From contig CAJJCN010000006.1 of assembly GCA_905182655.1 (NCBI GenBank), forward strand, positions 1 through 53,889: a stretch of 53,889 nucleotides of DNA. Reading direction: 5' to 3'. The position numbers and the translations under genes are program-made. Numbering within the stretch: the first letter of the stretch is position 1; each line of letters begins with the position of its first letter. This document shows positions 26,848 to 35,126 of this stretch, one piece after another. A model generated the notes under the pieces. That model did no database searches. It had not been told where the DNA came from and worked only from the letters and a program-made list of their open reading frames with translations. The stretch is from Flammeovirgaceae bacterium UBA4465. Its GTDB lineage: Bacteria > Bacteroidota > Bacteroidia > Cytophagales > Cyclobacteriaceae.

Positions 26848-27885
26848 TCAACGAATGGGATTGACCTCGAAAGGTATTTTTTTACCAAAACAGATATGAT
26901 CTGCTAAACGCATTGCAAAATACGGAATCAAAGAGACTCCTTTGCTTCCAAAGCCATTAAATATACCCACATTTTTATGTTTGGCATGAAAGCCTACAAA
27001 AGGTCTTCTGTCGAAAGTAGCCGGTCGCAAGCCTGCCTGATGTTTAAGTACTTCCAAATTACCCTTGTATAACTTACTTAACCTAGTCAATAGTTCCCGC
27101 CTTCCTTTATCCGTCGGCTCCTCGTTTTGATTTTGATTATCATAGGTAGATCCCACTCTGAAATAATCCTTAAAGGGCAGCATAAAAATGCCCTTACTTA
27201 CCACATAGTCAATAGCCAAACGACATGAAATGTCTAAAATTTCCCCCTTTACTAATTTAAATTTCAAATCAGACCACAGCGGATTCTTTACTGCCATAGG
27301 TCCTTCACAGAAAATGATTTGATGGGCCTCAAAGGGTCCTAATTTTATTTTCTCTTCTTCCATTTCTAATGCGTCTGAAGGCATCCTACATTGAGTATAT
27401 AACTCTTTGGTCTTGAAATATTTTTTGCACTTACTTACCAAGGTAGCTACATCAACCATGCCAGAATCATTGACAGAGAACCCTCCCAAGGGATCTAATA
27501 ATTGATCTATCCTCATTGAATGATTAAAAGTCGATTTAATATAGGGTGCATAACCCAATTCAACGGTTCTCAAAGACCAATCATTTTGTTCTTCTATATT
27601 ATTAAAAGGACGATAGATGGTTTTGCTGAAATGAAACCTCGCATCCATTTTTTTTTCTAAGGCTTGGTAATAATTAGAAAGATTTGGAAACAATTCATCT
27701 GCCAGCCAGGTTTTCACCATTTTACGACCCGTGATAGGATTGTACAAACCTGCAGCCACTTTTGATGAACTTACAGTCGGGTTGTTGTCTAGGATCATGA
27801 CCTTTTTTCCTCGTTTTTCGAGCTCCAAAGCCAATAAACTTCCAGCTAACCCTTGCCCTACAATCAAAATATCTCGCTTTTGCAT
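26848..27885 (-). CDS. FAD-dependent oxidoreductase, DAO family
   Basis: A 345-residue flavoprotein of the D-amino-acid-oxidase fold. The dinucleotide motif GQGLAGSLLALELEKRGKKV is at residues 10-29, followed by the acidic ribose-binding residue in MILD. AAGLYNPITGRKM near 45-57 resembles the MnmC/ThiO group. The C-terminal FAD signature is FNGFGSKGVSL near 310. Substrate unknown. It is the first gene of the run that continues, after three bases, with the propeller/barrel protein. Its start is 46 bases from the divergent MBL hydrolase gene. Confidence 0.82.
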   Translation of the reverse strand: MQKRDILIVGQGLAGSLLALELEKRGKKVMILDNNPTVSSSKVAAGLYNPITGRKMVKTWLADELFPNLSNYYQALEKKMDARFHFSKTIYRPFNNIEEQNDWSLRTVELGYAPYIKSTFNHSMRIDQLLDPLGGFSVNDSGMVDVATLVSKCKKYFKTKELYTQCRMPSDALEMEEEKIKLGPFEAHQIIFCEGPMAVKNPLWSDLKFKLVKGEILDISCRLAIDYVVSKGIFMLPFKDYFRVGSTYDNQNQNEEPTDKGRRELLTRLSKLYKGNLEVLKHQAGLRPATFDRRPFVGFHAKHKNVGIFNGFGSKGVSLIPYFAMRLADHICFGKKIPFEVNPIR

Positions 27886-27904
27886 CGTCTTACCGACTTT
27901 TTAA

Positions 27905-27914
27905 GCAAATTTGC
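27905..27914. promoter_or_regulatory. palindrome in the 46-base divergent intergenic region
   Basis: GCAAATTTGC is a perfect ten-base palindrome in the gap between the FAD oxidoreductase and MBL hydrolase genes. Each strand of it contains AAATTTG, close to the -7 consensus, so one site might serve both directions. No convincing -33 boxes were found. Confidence 0.25.
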
Positions 27915-27931
27915 AGTAAAATGTATTATTT

Positions 27932-28570
27932 ATGGACATAAAATCCTTTGTATTCAACGCTTTCTACGAAAACACCTATTTATTATCCAGTCCTAACCTA
28001 GAAACACTTATTATCGATCCTGGCTGTTACGAAGATTTTGAAAAAAAAGAGCTTACGGACTTCATAAAAGTCAACAAATTAAATCCCATTGCCATCATCA
28101 ATACCCATTGCCATATCGATCATGTGTTAGGTAATGATTATTTAAAAAAATTGTATGACATTCCTTTGTGGATTCCTGCTACGGAAAAAACATTACTGAA
28201 ATCTGTCTCGACCTATGCACCCACCATGGGCATTCAAAATTATCAGGAAGCCCAACCCGACAAATTACTTAGCGAAATGGATGTGATTGACTTTGGATCC
28301 GAAAGATTAGAAATCTTGTATGCCCCTGGTCATTCTGAAGGGCATCTGATGTTCTACCACGCCGCTGACAAATTACTCGTGGCCGGAGACGTAATTTTCC
28401 GTGAAAGCATTGGTCGAACGGATCTTCCTGGGGGTGATTTTAAGACCTTAGAGGAAAGCATCAAAAATCAAGTATATACCCTGCCAGATGCCGTCAAAAT
28501 TTATCCTGGACATGGCCCCAGGACTACGGTAGGTCATGAAAAAAAGAACAATCCCTTTGTAAAACCTTGA
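27932..28570 (+). CDS. MBL-fold hydrolase, glyoxalase II-like
   Basis: Metallo-beta-lactamase-fold hydrolase with a binuclear metal site: THCHIDH (HxHxDH) near 59-65, the His in APGHSEGH near 132, the bridging Asp in VAGDVIF near 152 and the final His in YPGHGPRT near 192. At 212 residues it lacks the C-terminal domain of true glyoxalase II, so it may act on a glutathione-free thioester or other ester. Its TGA overlaps the TTG start of pssA, which implies translational coupling. Confidence 0.9.
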   Translation: MDIKSFVFNAFYENTYLLSSPNLETLIIDPGCYEDFEKKELTDFIKVNKLNPIAIINTHCHIDHVLGNDYLKKLYDIPLWIPATEKTLLKSVSTYAPTMGIQNYQEAQPDKLLSEMDVIDFGSERLEILYAPGHSEGHLMFYHAADKLLVAGDVIFRESIGRTDLPGGDFKTLEESIKNQVYTLPDAVKIYPGHGPRTTVGHEKKNNPFVKP

Positions 28571-29256
28571 GTTTATTTAAGCACATACCCAACTTACTCA
28601 CTGCACTCAACCTATTGACGGGAGTCCTGGGTATTATAAATGTTTTTGAGGGTAACTACCAACACACCATTTATTTTGTGATGATTGCCGGTATTTTTGA
28701 CTTTTTAGATGGCTTTACTGCAAAATTACTTCAGGCGACCAGCTCATTTGGGAAAGAATTAGACTCTTTGGCCGATATGGTTACTTTTGGTGTTCTTCCC
28801 GCATTATTCCTATTTAAGTGGACTGCCCTAACGCCTAGTGATTTTCATTGGTTTGCTTACAGCGCCGCATTTATGCCTATTTTTGCTGCCTTCAGGTTGG
28901 CTAAATTCAATTTAGACTCAACGCAATCGGATGCGTTTATTGGATTACCTACGCCCGCTGCAGCCCTACTAACGGTAACCATTGTCAAGGCATCCTTTTT
29001 GGTTTCCTGGATCTATTTCATTCCTGTTTACAGCCTAATGGTAAGCGTCTTGATGATAGCACCCATAAAAATGCTGAACTTCAAATTTAAATCTATACTT
29101 TGGGTTAGTAATGAATTCAGGTACTTAACCCTGCTTGTGATGGTCATAGGATTGGCGCTGTTTCAACTTGATTTTTTACCCTATATGATTCCAACTTACC
29201 TTATTTCATCCTTGCTTTCAAATCTGTCTATCGTGCGCCAAATTTTGAGTAAATAG
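28567..29256 (+). CDS. pssA: CDP-diacylglycerol-serine O-phosphatidyltransferase
   Basis: Membrane enzyme that makes phosphatidylserine, the precursor of phosphatidylethanolamine. The N-terminus HIPNLLTALNLLTGVLGI is typical of PssA. The CDP-alcohol motif is DGFTAKLLQATSSFGKELD, then SLAD, near residues 48-70. The three catalytic/metal Asp and Gly positions are kept, but the usual AR is AK. Six or more membrane segments follow; length is 229 residues, normal. The start is a TTG that overlaps the MBL stop (TTGA); no ATG fits the family N-terminus. It leads into porU 23 bases downstream. Confidence 0.92.
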   Translation: MSLFKHIPNLLTALNLLTGVLGIINVFEGNYQHTIYFVMIAGIFDFLDGFTAKLLQATSSFGKELDSLADMVTFGVLPALFLFKWTALTPSDFHWFAYSAAFMPIFAAFRLAKFNLDSTQSDAFIGLPTPAAALLTVTIVKASFLVSWIYFIPVYSLMVSVLMIAPIKMLNFKFKSILWVSNEFRYLTLLVMVIGLALFQLDFLPYMIPTYLISSLLSNLSIVRQILSK

Positions 29257-29279
29257 ACAATTTTATACTTTCAAAATCG

Positions 29280-32200
29280 TTGAATAAAGCAGTGAAAATC
29301 TTATATGCTTTGCTTTTTTTTATCCCCTTTGGGTCCGTCGGACAAACCGCATTGTTTGATCAAGGCTACTGGTATAAAATTGGAGTCCCCGAAGAGGGTG
29401 TTTATAAAATCGATAAGAATTTTCTTGATCAAATAGGTATGGATTACAGCCAACCAAATACACTTAAAGTATTTGGAAATGGGATGGGAATGCTTCCACA
29501 AGCCAATCATGAAGAAAGACCTCTAGGACTCATTGAAAATAGCCTCAAAGGCTATGGTCTTGAAGATGGCATTTTCGATGACAACGACTTTCTCCTTTTT
29601 TATGCAAACGGACCCCATGATTGGACTTGGGAGGATGATCTTTGGCAATTTGAAAAAAATATATATTCTGATACGTCTTATTATTTTATCACCTCCGGCG
29701 GTGCAGCAGGCGCCAGAGTGACCGAAGCACCTACTTACGACCCAAGAAATAGCATTATTTCCTCCTATATGGCACGTAAAGCACATGAATTAGATGAAGT
29801 AAACCTATTGGGAAATTCAGGTAGAGACTGGTTTGAAGCCTATTTTAAAGCAGGAGAAAGTAGAAGCTATAATTTCCAAACCGAGGGCGCATTAGATACC
29901 ATCAAAGCCTTCATCAAAGTTGTGGGCAGAAGCGACTTAGTGGGTGCCTTTGAAATCTATGAAGATGAAACGTTATTAGGACAGATCGCCTATAGCGCTA
30001 TTAATACCGGATCGGGTTCTACTTATGATCTCAAGGGGGATGTACAAAATGAAATCTTCAAATTTCCAGTCAATAACTCCGAAACAATCCTAACGCTGAA
30101 ACTCCCAGTAGTTTCGGGCTATGATGTGTTAATTGGCTACTTAGACCAGATTGTGCTGACCTATGCCAGCCGTTTAGTCCTTCATAATGACTTTATGCTA
30201 TTTTCAAATCCCAGGGTGGAAGAGGATACGATTACCTACGAGGTCCTCAGCGATGAAAAGATAGAGGTTTGGGACATAACCCATCATTTAGTTGAGAGTT
30301 TGCCCCTCTACTCTGTGGGGAGTAGTCATAAGTATACGGCCTTAAAAAATGATCAACAGCGTTTTTTGGCTTTTTCAAACCAGAACTTACCCCAGCCGAT
30401 CGCCTTTCATCCAATCATTAATCAATACATCACAGGCCTTAGCCCAAAGGACGGCCTCATCATTACTCATCCAAAATTTATGGCATCTGCTGATCGACTC
30501 GCCCGTTTTCATTCGACACATGATCAATTGGACGTAGCAGTGGTGACAACTACGCAGATTTATAATGAATTCTCATCTGGTATGCAAGACCTCACTGCCT
30601 TACGGGATGCTATTAAGTTTTATTGGAGTCTCAATAATAGTTTTCGTTATGTCTTACTCATGGGGGATTGTTCTTTTGACTACAAAGATCGTATACCCAA
30701 TAACACGAACTTTGTCCCCGTTTATGAATCTAGGAACGCCATCAACCCTATCAATAGTTATTCTTCAGATGATTATTTTGGCTTTTTAGAAGATGAAGAG
30801 GGGCTTTGGAGAGAAAATAATGAGGGGAATCATAGCTTAGAAATTGGGATTGGAAGACTTCCGGTTAAGACCCAAGAAGAAGCTAAAAATATGACTGATA
30901 AAATCATCCGTTATGCCTCTAGTGAAAGAATGTATGGCTCCTGGAAAAATGACATTACCTATGTTGTTGATGATGGAGATGCCAACCTACATCAAAGGGC
31001 TGCGGAAACCCTTGCCGATTATTTTAACGATTTTCAACCACAAACCCAGCTAAATAAGTTGTATATAGATGCCTTCCCCCAAGAAGTACTGGCCAGTCGG
31101 GAATCTGCACTGATCACTAGGGAAGCACTGATCAACGCTCTTGAAGAAGGTACCTTTATGGTAGATTATCTGGGTCATGGAAATGAAAACCAATGGGCCG
31201 TTGAAAATATCCTGGATGCCACCCTAATTAATGATTTAACCAATCGCTTTCATTTACCCCTATTCTTAACTGCGACCTGTGAATTTGGCAGATATGACGA
31301 CCCATCGATTAATACCTCCGGTGCCGAAAAGCTCCTACTCAACCAAAATGGTGGGGCCATTGCATTACTCACTACGACCCGGCCCGTTTATGCTTCTTCC
31401 AATGAATTAATCAATACGGCCTTTCATAATAATTTATTCAAAATAGAAAACGGATCCTTCTTGAGGTTGGGTGATATCATGAGGCTCACCAAAAATGCGA
31501 GTGTTTCTGGCGTTAATAACCGGAATTTTTCACTGCTAGGAGATCCCATGCTACAGCTACAATATCCAGAAAATAAAATCGTCATTGATAGTATCAACGG
31601 ATTAGATGTAGTCGATTTGGGTGCCGATACATTAAGCGCACTTGAAAAGATTTTATTGAAAGGATCCATTCAATCGATCGACAGCGTGTTCCTCTCGGAT
31701 TTCAATGGAAGTGTAAATGTCTCCATTTATGATCGAATCACCGAAAAAGAAACCTTGGGTCAGGAAAACCCTACATTTACTTATGCGGTCAGAGAAAATA
31801 AAATTTTTGAGGGTGAGGCCACCGTTTCCAATGGCCATTTTTCCATTGAGTTTATAGTTCCAAAAAACATCAGTTATCGGTTTGAATCTGGGAAAATAAT
31901 TATGTATGCCCAAAATAATGACCTTACCAGTGATGCTACAGGATTTTTCAAAGATTTTGTCATGGGTAATACTGCGGAAAATCCTAACATAGAAAATGAC
32001 CGCCCAGCAGTAACACTTTACATCAATAATGACTCGTTCAATGAGGGAGATCTGGTAGGGGAAAATGGACTTTTTATTGCTAAAATAACAGACGAAAGTG
32101 GCATCAACACATCAGGCATCGGCATCAATCAAGACATCACCTTAACCATGGAAGATGAGAGTTTCTATATTTTAAATGATTATTATGTAGCCGATCTAGA

Positions 32201-32642
32201 TACTTACCAATCAGGAAGCATCACTTTCCCATTAAGAAATTTGTCCGTTGGAAATCACACAGCCACCCTGAAAATTTCAGATATACACAATAACACCTCC
32301 TATCGGTCCGTTAACTTTATAGTTTCCAATGAGCCAAAATTATTGCTTCACAATGTGATGAACTATCCCAACCCAGCCATAGATGGTACCACTTTTACAT
32401 TTGAACATGATCGAATAGGAGAAGCTTTAGAAATTGCATTAACAATATATGATACTCGGGGAAATATCATCAGCGAAGAGTTATTTGAAATTGATGACAG
32501 TCCTAAAAAAATCGATGACCTCTATTTACCCTTTCCGCCAGGAAAATTTAGAAAAGGCATTTACTTGTACCGGATCGAAGTTTCAAGCACCCAAGATCAG
32601 GCAAAAGGATCCGCTATTGAGCGTTTACTAATCAATAATTAA
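29280..32642 (+). CDS. porU: type IX secretion system sortase PorU
   Basis: PorU is the C25 (gingipain-fold) cysteine protease at the cell surface that removes C-terminal sorting domains from T9SS cargo and attaches many proteins to A-LPS. A signal peptide precedes GQTALFDQGYW. The C25 domain spans about residues 390-740: LLMGDCSFDYKD near 460, the catalytic His in GHGNENQW near 633 and the catalytic Cys in TATCEFGR near 667. The C-terminus (NYPNPAIDGTTFTFEHD... onward) is a CTD-like domain that PorU keeps. Length is 1120 residues, normal. The start is TTG at 29280; a GTG at 29292, in frame, would give a tighter signal peptide. It is followed after 19 bases by porV, its physical partner. Confidence 0.95.
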   Translation: MNKAVKILYALLFFIPFGSVGQTALFDQGYWYKIGVPEEGVYKIDKNFLDQIGMDYSQPNTLKVFGNGMGMLPQANHEERPLGLIENSLKGYGLEDGIFDDNDFLLFYANGPHDWTWEDDLWQFEKNIYSDTSYYFITSGGAAGARVTEAPTYDPRNSIISSYMARKAHELDEVNLLGNSGRDWFEAYFKAGESRSYNFQTEGALDTIKAFIKVVGRSDLVGAFEIYEDETLLGQIAYSAINTGSGSTYDLKGDVQNEIFKFPVNNSETILTLKLPVVSGYDVLIGYLDQIVLTYASRLVLHNDFMLFSNPRVEEDTITYEVLSDEKIEVWDITHHLVESLPLYSVGSSHKYTALKNDQQRFLAFSNQNLPQPIAFHPIINQYITGLSPKDGLIITHPKFMASADRLARFHSTHDQLDVAVVTTTQIYNEFSSGMQDLTALRDAIKFYWSLNNSFRYVLLMGDCSFDYKDRIPNNTNFVPVYESRNAINPINSYSSDDYFGFLEDEEGLWRENNEGNHSLEIGIGRLPVKTQEEAKNMTDKIIRYASSERMYGSWKNDITYVVDDGDANLHQRAAETLADYFNDFQPQTQLNKLYIDAFPQEVLASRESALITREALINALEEGTFMVDYLGHGNENQWAVENILDATLINDLTNRFHLPLFLTATCEFGRYDDPSINTSGAEKLLLNQNGGAIALLTTTRPVYASSNELINTAFHNNLFKIENGSFLRLGDIMRLTKNASVSGVNNRNFSLLGDPMLQLQYPENKIVIDSINGLDVVDLGADTLSALEKILLKGSIQSIDSVFLSDFNGSVNVSIYDRITEKETLGQENPTFTYAVRENKIFEGEATVSNGHFSIEFIVPKNISYRFESGKIIMYAQNNDLTSDATGFFKDFVMGNTAENPNIENDRPAVTLYINNDSFNEGDLVGENGLFIAKITDESGINTSGIGINQDITLTMEDESFYILNDYYVADLDTYQSGSITFPLRNLSVGNHTATLKISDIHNNTSYRSVNFIVSNEPKLLLHNVMNYPNPAIDGTTFTFEHDRIGEALEIALTIYDTRGNIISEELFEIDDSPKKIDDLYLPFPPGKFRKGIYLYRIEVSSTQDQAKGSAIERLLINN

Positions 32643-32661
32643 ACTAACTTTACCGTATAAA

Positions 32662-33870
32662 ATGAAAACCATTAAGCTATTTTTATTTTTTATTCCCATT
32701 ATTTGGCTCCCTATCTTTACCAAAGGACAAGTACGTGTGACCGGACAAAAAGGAGATAATCCTATTTCAGTTGCCGTTCCCTTTGTAAGCTTTGCTCCAG
32801 ACAGTAGAGGATCTGCTTTAGGTGATGCCGGTGTAGCCACGAGTCCTGATGCCCAGAGTATTCATTGGAATAATGCTAAACTTGCTTTTATTGATTTTAG
32901 CTCAGGCTTCTCTTTTTCCTATTCTCCATGGTTGGGAAATATTGTAGATGATATGTCTCTCAATTATCTCACTTACTATAAAAGGATTGATCAAATTCAA
33001 GCTTTAGGCATCAGTATGAGGTATTTTGATTTAGGAGAAATTCAACTTACCGATGTGACTGGGTTACCCATTGGTATTGAAAATCCCCGTGAATTATCCT
33101 TTGATGCCACTTACTCTCGAAAATTAACCGAAAACCTAAGTGGAGGATTGAGTATCAGGTACATTTGGTCTAACTTATTGGGAAACAGCATAGGAGCGCC
33201 CAGTGCCAATTCTGGTAAAAGCCTTGCCTTTGATCTAGGTTTCTATTACATTAAACCACTGGTTTTAAGAGGATTAGATACTGATTTATCCTTAGGTGCC
33301 CACGTTTCTAATTTGGGTCAAAAAATCAGTTACACCAGTGAGGAGTTTGAAGATTTTATCCCAGCCAACCTCAGGGTAGGGACAGCGTTAAAAATGAATA
33401 TAGATCAGTACAACTCGTTCACATTTATCTTCGATATAAACAAATTATTGGTTCCTACTCCTCCTATTTATGCTCGGGATACCAATGGAGATCTAGTCTT
33501 AGACAGTAATGGAAATCCTACCATCTCATCAGGTAAAGATCCCAACCGTCCGTTCATCAGTGGTACCTTCGGTTCTTTTAATGATGCCCCCAATGGTTTT
33601 AGTGAGGAAATGCAAGAACTTACTTATTCTATAGGTGGTGAATACTGGTATCGAGAAATGGTAGCGGTCAGGGTAGGTTATTTTAATGAACATGAAAACA
33701 AAGGGGCTCGAAAATATTTTACAGTAGGTTTTGGTGTTCGGTATTCGACCTTTGGCCTCGACTTATCTTATCTCATTCCCCAAGAACAAAACAATCCATT
33801 GGGAGATACTCTCAGATTATCTTTCTTATTTAATTTCAATAAAAAAGAAACCCTCGACGTCTCTTCATGA
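32662..33870 (+). CDS. porV: type IX secretion outer-membrane protein PorV
   Basis: PorV (LptO) is a FadL-like 14-stranded outer-membrane barrel. It picks up T9SS cargo from the SprA channel through the cargo C-terminal domain and delivers it to PorU. The signal peptide ends near residue 22 (KGQ). The N-terminal AVPFVSFAPDSRGSALGDAGVATSPDAQS is the family signature. The rest is alternating aromatic strands typical of a barrel (for example GGLSIRYIWSNLL). Length is 402 residues. The stop overlaps the next start as ATGA. Confidence 0.95.
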   Translation: MKTIKLFLFFIPIIWLPIFTKGQVRVTGQKGDNPISVAVPFVSFAPDSRGSALGDAGVATSPDAQSIHWNNAKLAFIDFSSGFSFSYSPWLGNIVDDMSLNYLTYYKRIDQIQALGISMRYFDLGEIQLTDVTGLPIGIENPRELSFDATYSRKLTENLSGGLSIRYIWSNLLGNSIGAPSANSGKSLAFDLGFYYIKPLVLRGLDTDLSLGAHVSNLGQKISYTSEEFEDFIPANLRVGTALKMNIDQYNSFTFIFDINKLLVPTPPIYARDTNGDLVLDSNGNPTISSGKDPNRPFISGTFGSFNDAPNGFSEEMQELTYSIGGEYWYREMVAVRVGYFNEHENKGARKYFTVGFGVRYSTFGLDLSYLIPQEQNNPLGDTLRLSFLFNFNKKETLDVSS

Positions 33871-35126
33871 TGGATCGGACTCTTGCGCCTGCGTCTTTTC
33901 CGGTAAAGAATTTTAATTTTAGAACTTGCCGTAAAATCATATTGAATGGCGGTATTGAAGGTCTTATTATCCCAGACAAACAATACCCAATCTGCTTGGT
34001 GGAAATTATTTTCCAGAGTGGTAGCTGGTTTGAAAAAAATCCAGGAATTGCTTTTTTAACAGGTAAAATGCTCCTTGAGGGGACCTCTACCAAAAATGCT
34101 GAAGAAATAGCATTGGCTTTTGAACATATGGGGGCTCACATAGAAGTGCAAACGGCAGTTGATGGTACCAGCATTCGCCTTTTCGCTACTCAAAAGCATA
34201 TTCACTCAAGTCTTGCTTTACTTCAAGAAATACTTTTCTCACCCAACTTCCCTACCAACGAGTTTGAGGTCATCAAGAATTTAAAAGCGGAACAAATAAA
34301 GTTGCAACTTGCAAAAAATACCTATTTCGCTACTTCACACTTTCATGAATTGCTGTTTGGTCCGACTCACCCCTATGGTCGATCTATAAAAGAAACAGAG
34401 ATCACCCAGCGAACCCTTTTTGAAATCAAAGATTTTTTTCAGTGGCAATTTCAAAAAGATCCCAAAGTAGTGCTTTGCGGTGATATTGATGAAAAAGTTA
34501 TCGAAAAAACGGCGCTCCTTTTAGGCAACATAAATAAGGATGAAAAACAAATGCTAAGTTTCGCGATCAGCCAAAACCATAACCACCAAACCATCGAACG
34601 ATCGGATAGTGTTCAAGCTTCGCTCAGGATGGGTGCTCAAACCATTGATAGAGGGCATCCAGATATTCATAAATTGACGGTGGCTAACAAACTTTTAGGA
34701 GGCTTTTTCGGATCCCGCCTAATGAAAAAATTAAGAGAAGAAAAAGGATTAACTTATGGAGTCTATTCATCCATTACGCATGCCCAAAATGCATCTTATT
34801 GGACAATTTCAACCGAAATGAAAAGTGATAATGCCGAACATTCACTAGAAGCCATTCACGAAATTATTACTGAACTTGCTCAAAATTATCCTTCCCAGTC
34901 AGAAGTTGATATGCTCAAAAATTTCTTAAGAGGGAAATTTCTTAGTTCTATGAATTCCATCTTAGATGTTGCCTCTATCTATACCCTCCTTTTTGTGAAT
35001 GACATACCCCATCATTTTTTAACAACCTCTTTGGAAACTATAGATAGCATTCGGCCTAAAGACCTATCGGAAATGATACAAAAATATTTTATAGATCCTG
35101 ATAAATCATCCTTGTTTGTCCGGTAA
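33867..35126 (+). CDS. M16-fold protein lacking the zinc-binding motif
   Basis: A 419-residue protein with both halves of the M16 (pitrilysin) fold and no signal peptide, so presumably cytoplasmic. Where active members have HxxEH (as in HFLEHMLF), this one reads FLTGKML in GIAFLTGKMLLEGTSTKNA, so both His and the catalytic Glu are gone. The C-terminal half keeps the substrate-binding KLREEKGLTYGVYSS (R/Y motif). In two-subunit M16 enzymes the inactive partner keeps exactly this half-site, but no active partner is in the window. The start codon overlaps the porV stop (ATGA), so it is translated with porV. Its last 21 bases overlap the convergent WG-repeat gene. Confidence 0.85.
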   Translation: MMDRTLAPASFPVKNFNFRTCRKIILNGGIEGLIIPDKQYPICLVEIIFQSGSWFEKNPGIAFLTGKMLLEGTSTKNAEEIALAFEHMGAHIEVQTAVDGTSIRLFATQKHIHSSLALLQEILFSPNFPTNEFEVIKNLKAEQIKLQLAKNTYFATSHFHELLFGPTHPYGRSIKETEITQRTLFEIKDFFQWQFQKDPKVVLCGDIDEKVIEKTALLLGNINKDEKQMLSFAISQNHNHQTIERSDSVQASLRMGAQTIDRGHPDIHKLTVANKLLGGFFGSRLMKKLREEKGLTYGVYSSITHAQNASYWTISTEMKSDNAEHSLEAIHEIITELAQNYPSQSEVDMLKNFLRGKFLSSMNSILDVASIYTLLFVNDIPHHFLTTSLETIDSIRPKDLSEMIQKYFIDPDKSSLFVR

